Notes under the pieces: generated by a model
Told to the model about the DNA's origin: nothing
What the model saw: the letters and a program-made list of their open reading frames with translations, nothing else
The model's database searches: none
Part shown: positions 7,969 through 15,863 of the stretch, one piece after another
Numbering within the stretch: the stretch's first letter is position 1
Layout: each line of letters starts with the position of its first letter
Position numbers and translations under genes: made by a program
Assembly: GCF_001512295.1 (NCBI RefSeq)
Contig: NZ_LNUP01000015.1
Location: forward strand, 529,058-593,057
Source: Pseudomonas sp. EpS/L25
Lineage (GTDB): Bacteria > Pseudomonadota > Gammaproteobacteria > Pseudomonadales > Pseudomonadaceae
Length of the DNA: 64,000 nucleotides
Reading direction: 5' to 3'

Positions 7969-8661
7969 ATGATTCAAACCCCTCTGCTCATCGGCTTCGT
8001 CATCATGTCCCTCGCGTCCCTGGCCATCTATGCCAAGGGCGCGCACCACGGCCCGCTACGCGGGCACACCCTGGTGCACGCGGCGGTGCCCTTCATCGCG
8101 GCCACGTCCTATCTGACCATGTACCTGGGCGTCGGCAACCTGCTCAAGCCGGACGGCAGTGTCACCTACGTCGCCCGCTACCTGGACTGGACCTTCACCA
8201 CGCCGCTGCTGCTGGCCGGAGTGGTGAGCTCGGCCTATCTGGGGGCCCGCGAGCAGGAAGGCCAGGCGGGCTTCGTGGCGGCCATCGTCACCCTGGACGT
8301 GGTGATGATCGTGACCGGCCTGGTGGCCTCCCTGGCGCCCTACGGCACCATCAAGTGGGTGTTCTTCGCCTGGTCCTGCGCGGCCTTCGCCGGGGTGCTC
8401 TATCTGCTGTGGAAGCCGCTGGCGGCCCTGGCCGGGCAGACGGCGGCGGTCGGCGCGGCCTATCGCAAGAACGTCGGCTTTCTCAGCGTGCTCTGGCTGA
8501 TCTATCCGGTGGTCTTCGCCATCGGGCCGGAGGGTGTCTGGACGGTGAGCGATGCCGCCACGGTCTGGGCCTTCCTGATCCTCGATGTGCTGGCCAAGGT
8601 GGTCTACGCCTTCACCTCCGAGCGCAATCTGCGCGCGGCCCTGGCACGGACCGGCGTCTAG
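7969..8661 (+). CDS. Microbial rhodopsin, DTG-type light-driven proton pump
   Basis: A 230-residue seven-helix retinal protein of the bacteriorhodopsin superfamily. Helix C reads RYLDWTFTTPLLLAG, giving Asp73 (proton acceptor), Thr77 and Gly84 at the three motif positions (D-T-G). Helix G has DVLAK with the retinal Schiff-base Lys210 and counter-ion Asp206. Helix B carries His37 at the place of Thr46 of bacteriorhodopsin. That combination is the hallmark of the proteobacterial DTG pumps, in which the histidine replaces the lost cytoplasmic carboxylate donor. Leu81 at the spectral-tuning site predicts green absorption. The ATG at 7969 has TTGGAGA six bases upstream; a TTG 12 bases earlier is in frame but lies in that ribosome site. 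The blh gene starts two bases after the stop. Confidence 0.95.
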   Translation: MIQTPLLIGFVIMSLASLAIYAKGAHHGPLRGHTLVHAAVPFIAATSYLTMYLGVGNLLKPDGSVTYVARYLDWTFTTPLLLAGVVSSAYLGAREQEGQAGFVAAIVTLDVVMIVTGLVASLAPYGTIKWVFFAWSCAAFAGVLYLLWKPLAALAGQTAAVGAAYRKNVGFLSVLWLIYPVVFAIGPEGVWTVSDAATVWAFLILDVLAKVVYAFTSERNLRAALARTGV

Positions 8662-8663
8662 GG

Positions 8664-9515
8664 ATGCGCGAGGCCGGTCGAGGCTGGCTGGCGCTGCTGC
8701 TGACCGCCGGGCTCGCCAGCTTGGCAGGCGGGGCAGGGCAACTGGCCTATGCCCTGGCAGTAGGCCTGGGCCTGGGCCTGCTGCATGGCGCCAGCGATCT
8801 GCGCCTGGTCGCTCCCGCGCGGCGCCTGGCCTTTCTCGGCGGCTACCTGGCGACTGCCCTGGCCTGCCTGCTGGGCTGGCAACTGGCGGGCAAGGTGGCC
8901 CTGCCGCTGTTCCTGCTGCTCTCGATCTGGCATTTCGCCCATGAAGACGAACTCCTCGCCGATCGGTTGAGTTCGCTGGCGCTGGGACTGTTCATCGTGG
9001 GTGGTCCGGCAGTGCTACACGAAGCGGCCGTGGCCCGGCTGCTGGCACTGGCCATGGGACCGGATGCCGCTCCGGCCTTGGCGGCTTGGCTGGGCAGGCT
9101 GCTTGCCCTGGGGGGGACGCTGGCGTTACCGGTGCTGTTGCTGGCCGCCTGGCAGCGCCGCTGCCCCTGGCTGGCGGCCACGCTGCTGGCGGCGGTGCTG
9201 GCGCCGCCCCTGGTCGGGTTCGCCCTGGGTTTCTATCTGCTGCACGCCGCGCCCCAGACCGGGGTACGCCAGCGGTTGCTGGGTGCGTCTAGCTTCAAGG
9301 CCTACCTGCAACTGACCTGGCCGATCCTGCTGGGTGCGGCCCTTTTCACCCTGGCCGGCGGACTGGTCTTCCTGCTGCAGGAGCGCACCGGCATCCGCGC
9401 GCTGTTCGCCGTCCTGGCGGCCTTCGCCGTGCCCCACATGCTGGTGCTGCCGCGCTTCCTCGCACCTGGCGCCGAGGCCGCGCCGCGTTCAGGGGCGCAG
9501 GTGATTGAGCGGTAG
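8664..9515 (+). CDS. blh: Brp/Blh-family beta-carotene 15,15'-oxygenase
   Basis: A 283-residue integral membrane protein with about eight helices, of the Brp/Blh family that cleaves beta-carotene into two retinal molecules. Recognisable blocks are LLHGASD (His41, Asp45), SIWHFAHED (His90), GFYLLHAAPQ (His194) and AVPHMLV (His258). In characterised Blh proteins the third block usually reads HSxRH and supplies two iron ligands; here the second is Gln198. The gene begins two bases after the rhodopsin stop, so the two form an operon making pump and chromophore. No carotenoid synthesis gene lies in the window. Confidence 0.85.
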   Translation: MREAGRGWLALLLTAGLASLAGGAGQLAYALAVGLGLGLLHGASDLRLVAPARRLAFLGGYLATALACLLGWQLAGKVALPLFLLLSIWHFAHEDELLADRLSSLALGLFIVGGPAVLHEAAVARLLALAMGPDAAPALAAWLGRLLALGGTLALPVLLLAAWQRRCPWLAATLLAAVLAPPLVGFALGFYLLHAAPQTGVRQRLLGASSFKAYLQLTWPILLGAALFTLAGGLVFLLQERTGIRALFAVLAAFAVPHMLVLPRFLAPGAEAAPRSGAQVIER

Positions 9516-9968
9516 CTCGGTGCTGGCCAGGATCTGGTTGAGCACGAAGCTCGAGCGCACGCTGGACACGCCTTCGATGCGCGTCAGGGTGCCCAGCAGC
9601 AGCTGCTGGTAATGCTCCATGTCGGGCACCACGACCTTGAGCTGGTAGTCCGCATCCATGCCGGTCACCAGGCAGCACTCCAGCACCTCGGGGCACTGGG
9701 CGATGACGGCCTGGAAGTTCTCGAAGCGCTCGGGAGTGTGCCTGTCCATGCCGATGAGCACGAAGGCGGTCAGCGAGAGGCCGAGCTTCTTGCGATCCAG
9801 CAGGGCGACCTGGCGGGTGATGTAGCCACTGTCTTCCAGTTGCTTGACCCGCCGCGAGCAGGGTGAGGGCGACAGGCCGATGCGCTCGGCCAGCTCCTGG
9901 TTGGAGAGGCGCGCATCGCGCTGCAGTTCTGCCAGGATTTTCAGATCGAAGCGATCGAGTTTGTCCAT
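9489..9968 (-). CDS. Lrp/AsnC-family transcriptional regulator
   Basis: A 159-residue Lrp/AsnC regulator, taken from the ATG at 9968 because the family starts with DxxDxxIL (here MDKLDRFDLKILAELQ). Residues 5-65 form the helix-turn-helix (LSNQELAERIGLSPSPCSRR); the remainder is the RAM ligand domain (GMDADYQLKVVVPD). Its end overlaps the tail of blh by 27 bases on the opposite strand. Whether it controls the rhodopsin operon or a gene elsewhere cannot be told; the family usually senses amino acids. Confidence 0.9.
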   Translation of the reverse strand: MDKLDRFDLKILAELQRDARLSNQELAERIGLSPSPCSRRVKQLEDSGYITRQVALLDRKKLGLSLTAFVLIGMDRHTPERFENFQAVIAQCPEVLECCLVTGMDADYQLKVVVPDMEHYQQLLLGTLTRIEGVSSVRSSFVLNQILASTELPLNHLRP

Positions 9969-10253
9969 TTTGCCTACCTTGTACTGGCGGATTGCGCTGA
10001 ATGCTAGATTTTTAGCCATGGATTGCGCAAGAGGCAGTGAAGAAGGCGTACAACGCAACCCCCTGCTGGCGGCAGCGGCGTAAGCTGAACTCAACTTCGA
10101 TAGCCCGGTAGAGCTGTCCAACGAAGGTGCCCCAGGAGGGCCTTTCGCATCGCCAACGACGGCATCCCGTCTGCCGCGCCCGGGCCCGCCCAGGTCACCA
10201 TTCCTGGTCGATCGCAGCCACCGTCACGAGCGGTGCGAGAGGACAACGAATTC

Positions 10254-10286
10254 AAGGGGAGGCCGCGAGGTCTCCCCTTTTCTTTT
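10254..10286 (+). terminator. Strong intrinsic terminator with no gene before it
   Basis: An 11-bp stem AAGGGGAGGCC...GGTCTCCCCTT, with one G-T pair, closes on a GCGA tetraloop and is followed by TTCTTTT. It works on the plus strand, where there is no coding sequence between blh (ending 9515) and this point that is not antisense to the Lrp gene. It may end a small RNA transcribed from somewhere in 9970-10250. The rest of the gap 9969-10454 holds only the REPIN at 10364. Confidence 0.8.
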
Positions 10287-10363
10287 GGGCGGGGTTTTTG
10301 GAATGGGGTGGGCTATTCCCAATTGAAGAGGGGGGTGTTGGGAGGTTCGGTAGGGGGAAGAGC

Positions 10364-10443
10364 ATCACGGCCATGGGCCGCTCCTACGGGTAGTTCGTGT
10401 CTGTAGGAGCGGCCGCATCGGCGGACCGCCATGGCCGCGATCA
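10364..10443. repeat. REPIN (inverted REP pair)
   Basis: ATCACGGCCATGGGCCGCTC and CTGTAGGAGCGGCCGCATCG face each other across about 12 bases. The right unit continues through GGCGGACCGCCATGGCCGCG. It belongs to the same family as the units at 741-873 and 27463-27726, and lies 12 bases beyond the proP-like stop. Confidence 0.8.
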
Positions 10444-10454
10444 ATCCGCGAAAC

Positions 10455-11906
10455 TCAGGCCTGCCCCGGCGGCTGCTTGTCCACGGTCAGGGGCGCGTCG
10501 CTGGCGAGGAACGCCTTGGCTTCCTCTTCGCTGGCCACCGAGGGCGGCGAGCCGCGCAGGGGTTGGCCGGCGGTCTCGCGCACGGTGAGCATGGTCAGGA
10601 TGCCGATCACCGCCGCGGCCATCAGGTAGTAGGCGGGCACCAGGGGGTCGCCGGTCTTTTCCACCAGCCAGGCAGTGACCAGCGGGGTGGTCCCGCCGAA
10701 CAGCGACACCGAGATGTTGAAGGCGATGGACAGGGCGCTGTAGCGGATCGGGGTGTAGAACAGCGCGGGCAGGGTAGAGGGCATGGTGCTGGTGAAGCAG
10801 GCCAGGGCCATGCCCAGCAGCATCAGGCCAAGGAAGATCAGCCAGTCGTGGCCGCTGCCGATCAGCTTGAGGCAGGGAATGGCCAGGACCAGGATCGCCA
10901 GGCAGGCACCGATGATCATCGGCTTGCGGCCCAGGCGGTCGCTGAAGAAGCCCCCCAGGATGTTGAGCGGCATCATCACCACCATGACGATGAGGATCAG
11001 CAGCAGACCCTTGGTCTCGGCATAGCCCATCGTTACCGCCAGATAGCTGGGCATGTAGGTCAGCAGCATGTAGTCGGTGACGTTGAACACCAGCACCAGG
11101 CCGATGCACTTGAGCAGGGCGATACGATGCAGGGTGAACAGCTCGCGCAGGCTGTGCGCCGGGCTTTCCGCGCCCTTGCCTTCGTTGGCCTCGGTATGGG
11201 CCTTGAACGCCGGGGTTTCTTCCAGCTTCAGGCGCATGTAGAGGCCGAGCAGGCCCAGGGGGCCGGCGATGAAGAAGGGCACGCGCCAACCCCAGTCGAG
11301 CAACTGCTCCTGGGTCAGGGCCGCGGTGAGGGCGGTGACCGTCCCGGCTCCGGCGATGTAGCCGGCCAGGGTGCCGAATTCCAGCCAACTGCCCATTCGC
11401 CCGCGGGTCTTGTCGGTGGCGTACTCGGCGATGAACGTCGCCGCGCCGCCGTATTCGCCGCCGGTGGAGAAGCCTTGCACCACCCGCGCCAGCAACAGCA
11501 GGGCGGGTGCCCAGATGCCGATGCTCGCGTAGCTGGGGATCAGGCCGATGCTGAAGGTGCCCAGGGCCATCATGATCATGGTCAGGGCGAGCACCTTCTG
11601 GCGCCCGTACTTGTCGCCCAGGGGGCCGAATACCATGCCGCCGAGGGGGCGGACCAGGAAGGCCACGGTGAAGGTGGCGAAGGTGGCGATCAGTTGGGCC
11701 GCGGCATCGCCGTCGGGAAAGAACACCTTGCCCAGGGTGACGGCCAGGTAGCCATAGACGCCGAAGTCGAACCACTCCATGGCGTTGCCCAGGGCGGCGG
11801 CGCCGACGGCGCGCTTGACCAGGGAGTTGTCGACGATGGTGAGGTCGTCCGGCTTTACCTCATGGCGGCGCTTGAACCAGCCGACGTGATGATGGTGTTT
11901 CGACAT
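10455..11906 (-). CDS. proP: ProP-like proton/osmolyte symporter (MFS)
   Basis: A 483-residue transporter of the metabolite:H+ symporter family, closely resembling E. coli ProP along its length: SLGNAMEWFDFGVYG-like helix 1 (here ALGNAMEWFDFGVYG), GPLGDKYGRQKVLA in loop 2-3, then GFSTGGEYGG and STLPALFYTPIRYSALS. ProP imports proline and betaine for osmoprotection. The start at 11906 has AAGGAGGA just upstream; the next residues are an unusual KHHHH run. The C-terminal coiled coil that tunes osmosensing in E. coli ProP is missing: the protein ends after a short acidic tail. It may therefore carry a related organic cation or acid. Confidence 0.8.
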   Translation of the reverse strand: MSKHHHHVGWFKRRHEVKPDDLTIVDNSLVKRAVGAAALGNAMEWFDFGVYGYLAVTLGKVFFPDGDAAAQLIATFATFTVAFLVRPLGGMVFGPLGDKYGRQKVLALTMIMMALGTFSIGLIPSYASIGIWAPALLLLARVVQGFSTGGEYGGAATFIAEYATDKTRGRMGSWLEFGTLAGYIAGAGTVTALTAALTQEQLLDWGWRVPFFIAGPLGLLGLYMRLKLEETPAFKAHTEANEGKGAESPAHSLRELFTLHRIALLKCIGLVLVFNVTDYMLLTYMPSYLAVTMGYAETKGLLLILIVMVVMMPLNILGGFFSDRLGRKPMIIGACLAILVLAIPCLKLIGSGHDWLIFLGLMLLGMALACFTSTMPSTLPALFYTPIRYSALSIAFNISVSLFGGTTPLVTAWLVEKTGDPLVPAYYLMAAAVIGILTMLTVRETAGQPLRGSPPSVASEEEAKAFLASDAPLTVDKQPPGQA

Positions 11907-12154
11907 GTGTTTTCCTCCTTGCGTGGGGCGATAGACCCGAGCGGAGCGCCAGAAGTGCGATGACAGACGGCTATAACTTCGCCGCTGGCCCCTGGACGTA
12001 GTCGAAATCCATGGCGTGAGCGGTGAGCGTTGGCGGCCGAGCGACTCGCTCCGGAATGCCCTTGCGACACCGAACCAGGCGGCGGCTGACGGTCGGGTCG
12101 TGGGGCGGTCCAAGCCTTGAGGTAAGCTGGGCCATTCCTTCAAGGAGCCGCGCG

Positions 12155-13132
12155 ATGAAAGCGCCTGCCGTCCTCTTCGCTCTCGCCCTGCTGGGTGTCG
12201 CCGGCGGGAGCACCGCGCCCGCCTGGGCCGATTCCAACTATCGCCTGGGCGGTGGCTATGTGACGCCGACCCCGGGCGCGGCACCGCCGCCGGCACAGTC
12301 CGGCAATGGCGGTGGCTGGCAAGGGGGCGGTCCGGGTAACTGGAACGGCGCGCCGCCGCCTGGTCGTGGTCAGGGGCCGGGCCAGGGGTATGCGCCGCCG
12401 CCGGAGCGCTGGGGGCGTCCCGCTCCGGGACCGCGGCCGGATGTGCAGCCAGCCTTCCAGGATCGTCCGGTGCCGCTGCCGCGGCCCGGCTACATGATGC
12501 CGGCGCCCGCGCAGCCCGACTGGAATCCACCAAGGCCGCCCCGTCCCAATCCCGGATACGACCAGGGCTGGTCAGGCAATCGACCGGGCTGGGGCGCCCA
12601 TCCGCAGTGGCGACCGGGCTTCGAGGTGCCGGGAATTCCCGCAGGCTTCACCCGCGTCTGGTACCGCGATAGTCAGTACTACTATGCCGACGGCTATTGG
12701 TATCGGCCCCAGGGACCGCGCTATGTGGTGACGCTGCCGCCGACCGGCGTGCGGGTGAGCGTGCTGCCGGCCTTCGCCGAGACGCTGTGGATGGGCGGCA
12801 CCACCTATTATTTCGCGGCGGGCAGCTACTACCGCACCGATCCGGGCGGTGGCTTCGTCACGGTGGCCGATCCCACGGTCGCCGCGGTGCCGACCACCTC
12901 CGCGGCGCCGACCGGGATGGGCTACGACGCCTATGACGTCACCGCCTATCCGCTGCAGGGGCAATCGCCGGAACGCTACGCCACGGACAGATACGACTGC
13001 CGTCGCTATGCCGCCGGCGACTCGGGCTTCGATCCCGAGCGCCCGGGTACGGTGGCCGATCCCTACCTGACCCAGCGCTTCCGCCAGGCCCTGGGGGCGT
13101 GTCTGGCGGGGCGCGGCTATCGGGTGGAGTAG
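12155..13132 (+). CDS. Secreted Pro/Gly-rich DUF6515 protein
   Basis: A 325-residue exported protein: signal peptide to about residue 24 (ending PAWADS), then about 130 residues rich in Pro, Gly, Trp and Asn (repeated PPP, GQG, GPGNW motifs), then a folded domain with tyrosine-rich motifs VWYRDSQYYYADGYWY and TTYYFAAGSYYRTD typical of DUF6515. The C-terminus has a two-cysteine module (DRYDCRRYA...GACLAGRGY). Probably periplasmic or outer-membrane-attached; function unknown. AAGGAG lies nine bases before the ATG. A palindromic element starts two bases after its stop. Confidence 0.85.
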   Translation: MKAPAVLFALALLGVAGGSTAPAWADSNYRLGGGYVTPTPGAAPPPAQSGNGGGWQGGGPGNWNGAPPPGRGQGPGQGYAPPPERWGRPAPGPRPDVQPAFQDRPVPLPRPGYMMPAPAQPDWNPPRPPRPNPGYDQGWSGNRPGWGAHPQWRPGFEVPGIPAGFTRVWYRDSQYYYADGYWYRPQGPRYVVTLPPTGVRVSVLPAFAETLWMGGTTYYFAAGSYYRTDPGGGFVTVADPTVAAVPTTSAAPTGMGYDAYDVTAYPLQGQSPERYATDRYDCRRYAAGDSGFDPERPGTVADPYLTQRFRQALGACLAGRGYRVE

Positions 13133-13134
13133 GG

Positions 13135-13301
13135 CTAGTGTGGTGTTTCAGAAGTTAACTGCACAATTTTGGCGGCGCTTTTTTTGCCCGGGCGGCGTTG
13201 CCACTCCTCGCCATAGCCCTGCTATGGCTCGTCGTGGCGCCTAACCCGAGCAAAAGAATCACTCGCCAATTCTTGCGCGAACTTCTGAAACACCACACTA
13301 G
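13135..13301. mobile_element. Palindromic MITE-like element, family 1, copy 1
   Basis: A 167-bp element with perfect 22-base terminal inverted repeats beginning CTAGTGTGGTGTTTCAGAAG and ending in the complement. The inside is GC-rich with GGCGGCGCTTTTTTTGCCCG and CATAGCCCTGCTATGGC, a further small palindrome. A copy of identical length lies at 38693-38859 and a diverged one at 52343-52538. No coding capacity. Either strand could act as a transcription terminator. Confidence 0.9.
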
Positions 13302-13533
13302 GCGTTGTCTGAAAAGTGCCTGCGCATTGGCGATGCGGCGTTAAAAATCAGCTGGAATGCCGGCGCAGCCGGAATGCTCATTTACCACTCGCAAACTCGC
13401 TCGCGAGCCCGGCCCGCTTACTCGCTGATTCGATTCGCTGGCGCTCACCCTCCGGGCCAGCCGTTGGCTGTTACTCCCGTGGGTCGTTGCGCCTTGCCTC
13501 ACCTTCGCTCGGCGACTTTTCAGACAAGCCTCA
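13302..13533. mobile_element. Palindromic MITE-like element, family 2, long variant
   Basis: Imperfect inverted ends GCGTTGTCTGAAAAGT (13303-13318) and ACTTTTCAGACAAGCCTCA (13515-13533) bound about 230 bases. The inside contains AATGCTCATTTACCACTCGC, shared with the elements at 46082-46274 and (reversed) 30167-30340. The right end supplies the TGA stop of the methyltransferase gene at 13531-13533. The element directly abuts the family 1 element on its left. Confidence 0.7.
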
Positions 13534-14214
13534 ATCGTTGGTCAGCTGCACCAGGGTGAACAGTCCGAACGGCGGCACGCTGCTGCGGCTGGCGCGGCGC
13601 AGGTCTTCCCGGGAGAGGATGGAGTCCATGGCGAAATCCGGATGCCAGCCCAGCTTGCGCGAGGCCGGGGCCAGGGCCTTTTCCGCCAGCAGGCGCAGGC
13701 CACCTTCGGCCTGGAAGTGGTTGACCAGCAGCAGGTGGCCGCCGGGTTTCACCACCCGGCGCATCTCCTGCATCAGCTTGCGCGGATTGGGCACCACGGA
13801 GGCGACGAACATGGCCACCGCGATATCGAAGGAACCGGTGGGCAGGCCGGTTTCCTCGGCGTTGGCCTCGATCAGCGCCTCCACCGTGGCGATGCTGTCG
13901 CGGGCCACCCGCTCCTGGGCCTTGGCCAGCATGTGGGGTGACAGGTCGATGCCGGTGACGCGCTTGTCCGGTCCGTAGTGGGGTAGGGCCAGGCCGGTGC
14001 CCACGCCGACTTCCAGCACCCGGGGGCCCGCCAGGGCATTGACCGCCGCCACCGCGCGCTTGCGACCGGGCGCCGAGACGCCGCCGAATACGCGGTCATA
14101 GACATTGGCCCAGCGCCGGTAGGCGGAAATGATGGCGGCATTGTCCAGTGCGGAATGGGGCGCGGAAGTGTCCGCGGTATTCAGCGAATAATCGATTTTC
14201 TTCGAGTCGTGCAT
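13531..14214 (-). CDS. pmtA: Phosphatidylethanolamine N-methyltransferase-like SAM enzyme
   Basis: A 227-residue class I SAM-dependent methyltransferase. Motif I is VLEVGVGTGLALPHY (about residues 65-80), preceded by YRRWANVYDRVFGG and followed by VTGIDLSPHMLAKA. These match the short soluble Pmt enzymes that methylate phosphatidylethanolamine towards phosphatidylcholine at the inner membrane. A late RVVKPGGHLLLVNHF matches the usual post-motif strand. The assignment to lipid rather than quinone or another substrate rests on family resemblance. Its stop codon is the end of a palindromic element. Confidence 0.7.
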   Translation of the reverse strand: MHDSKKIDYSLNTADTSAPHSALDNAAIISAYRRWANVYDRVFGGVSAPGRKRAVAAVNALAGPRVLEVGVGTGLALPHYGPDKRVTGIDLSPHMLAKAQERVARDSIATVEALIEANAEETGLPTGSFDIAVAMFVASVVPNPRKLMQEMRRVVKPGGHLLLVNHFQAEGGLRLLAEKALAPASRKLGWHPDFAMDSILSREDLRRASRSSVPPFGLFTLVQLTND

Positions 14215-15359
14215 AGCGGCCTTGTCATTGTCGGTAGATGAAAGCAGAGGCGGTACGGAGCTAACTCGGAGCGGGGTCCGATGGTGGAAGGTGGGTGCCC
14301 AGGGCGAGACGTCGACATCGCGCAGGCGTTCCGGAAGCGCGGTCCAGCAAGGACTCGCGGCCTGGCACTCCAGTCCCGCGAGGCAGGCGCGGAGACCTTG
14401 GTGGCGCGCGGCGATCCTTGGTCCCGTTCTTTTTAAAACAATTGCGAAGTCTTTGGCTAGTTATGGGTGAAGAGGTTCGTCACGAATGAGAAGTTGGTGC
14501 TTTTAATGGCGTCTTTATTGTTTGGTTCTTCAATTAAATATGGCGGCTGAATAATCTTTGTTATTTGTTCGTTCAATCAGCAGGGCGGGACAGCGGGGTA
14601 TGGACGTTGCTGGGCAAGTCCGGCGAATTCAGGATCTGCCCAAATGCCAAGGCCGATCCGGGTGGCTCATCCACGAGCGCTGCTCTCGCGTCTGGCTATC
14701 CGCCCAGCGGTATAAGCATTACTACTTTGGTCTAATAGTGAAATTGAAAGGCCTGGGAGCTTCGCTTAGGGAAGTGCCGCTACCGCTGCTTCGCTGACGC
14801 TTAGCTTGCTTTTGTTACGTCAGAAGTGCGAATTACAACTACGGCTTAGCGCCTGACGCTGGTTGCCCAGCGGTCGGGGAAGCCTACTGACGAGAGTGCA
14901 GCGTTTCGTCCGGTACCGGGCGGCTGGACCGTCTCGCCGTCGCTATCCGCGCATGACAAGGGCTGTAGCACGCTCTTGGCGCTCTGCTCGGGCCGCCGTG
15001 GTCCTGCCGCGCAGCGCTCCGGCTACCTGCAAGGCTGCGGAGCGCTGTCGAGATTTTCAGTAGCAGGCTATTCGGTGCCTGGCTTTATTTGCATATGGGG
15101 AATGAATGGCACATCTGCGGCAGCTCCACCGGCAGGGCCACCGATCATCATGCTTTAGAGGCCGAACGTCATACGTCTACTGACTTGTCGCGGGATTGAC
15201 CGCAGCATGGCGGGAGAATCATTCGCGATGGTCAATGTGCAGGGCTCGAGGTCCCGGGCTTCACGTTCGGCTGTCCGAATGCTCAAGGATGATGGCTGAG
15301 CGCTGTTTTGCTGCGGAATCGGACTCCGGGCTAACGCCTTTCGCTTGGGTACTGCAGTC
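14215..15359. other. Long non-coding gap before the pilin operon
   Basis: No gene, tRNA or known repeat could be supported in these 1,145 bases. A patch at about 14420-14580 is AT-rich (for example TTCAATTAAATATGGCGGC and GAATAATCTTTGTTATTTG) and may hold a promoter or be a remnant of transferred DNA. The remainder has ordinary composition but only short, unconvincing reading frames. Confidence 0.5.
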
Positions 15360-15863
15360 GTGAAGAGAGAGTCATTGCGTAGAACCTGGGGTTTCACCCT
15401 GATCGAGATGCTGGTGGTGGTCGCCCTGATGGGGATCTTCCTGGCCATTGCCGCGCCCAGCTTCGCGGGGCTGATCCGTTCCAACCGGGTCCAGGCCGCC
15501 GCCGATGAGCTGGTGGGGGTATTGCAGTACGCGCGGGGCGAGGCCATCACCCGGGGCGTGACCGTGACCCTGACGGCGACCGACGCCAACGCCTGGAACG
15601 CCGGCTTCACCCTGTCCGCTGCCGGGCAGACGCTGCCGCTGCGGCGGATCGACGCGAGTGGCCTGCAGAGCGGGGTGACGGTCAGCTCGGGAGCGGCCCA
15701 GGCAAGCTTCAGCGCGACCGGAACCAGCGGCACCACGACCAATCAGTGCTTCACCATCTGCTCCGCCGACCAGTCCGGGCAATGCCGTTTCGTCGGGCTC
15801 AGCGTGACCGGGCGCATCACTCCGCCCTCGACGACCCGACCGCAGACCGGGGAGTGCTCGTGA
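15360..15863 (+). CDS. fimU: Minor type IV pseudopilin FimU/FimT (GspH family)
   Basis: A 167-residue prepilin. After a short charged leader the cleavage site reads TWG|FTLIEMLVVVALMGIFL, with the glycine before and glutamate at +5 needed by prepilin peptidase. The hydrophobic N-terminal helix is followed by a small globular domain with C-terminal cysteines (CFTICSADQSGQC). I use the GTG at 15360; a TTG lies 15 bases earlier and no clear ribosome site is visible. It heads a colinear run matching the P. aeruginosa order fimU-pilV-pilW-pilX-pilY1-pilE; these proteins prime pilus assembly. Confidence 0.8.
   Translation: MKRESLRRTWGFTLIEMLVVVALMGIFLAIAAPSFAGLIRSNRVQAAADELVGVLQYARGEAITRGVTVTLTATDANAWNAGFTLSAAGQTLPLRRIDASGLQSGVTVSSGAAQASFSATGTSGTTTNQCFTICSADQSGQCRFVGLSVTGRITPPSTTRPQTGECS

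Noticed and set aside
10441-11963. Long plus-strand reading frame of 510 codons opposite the ProP-like gene
   Set aside because: It is a GC-rich shadow frame full of Gly, Gln and His; the opposite strand encodes a clear transporter.
14860-15060. Possible tRNA or structural RNA in the GC-rich part of the long gap
   Set aside because: No cloverleaf, anticodon arm or known RNA signature could be traced.
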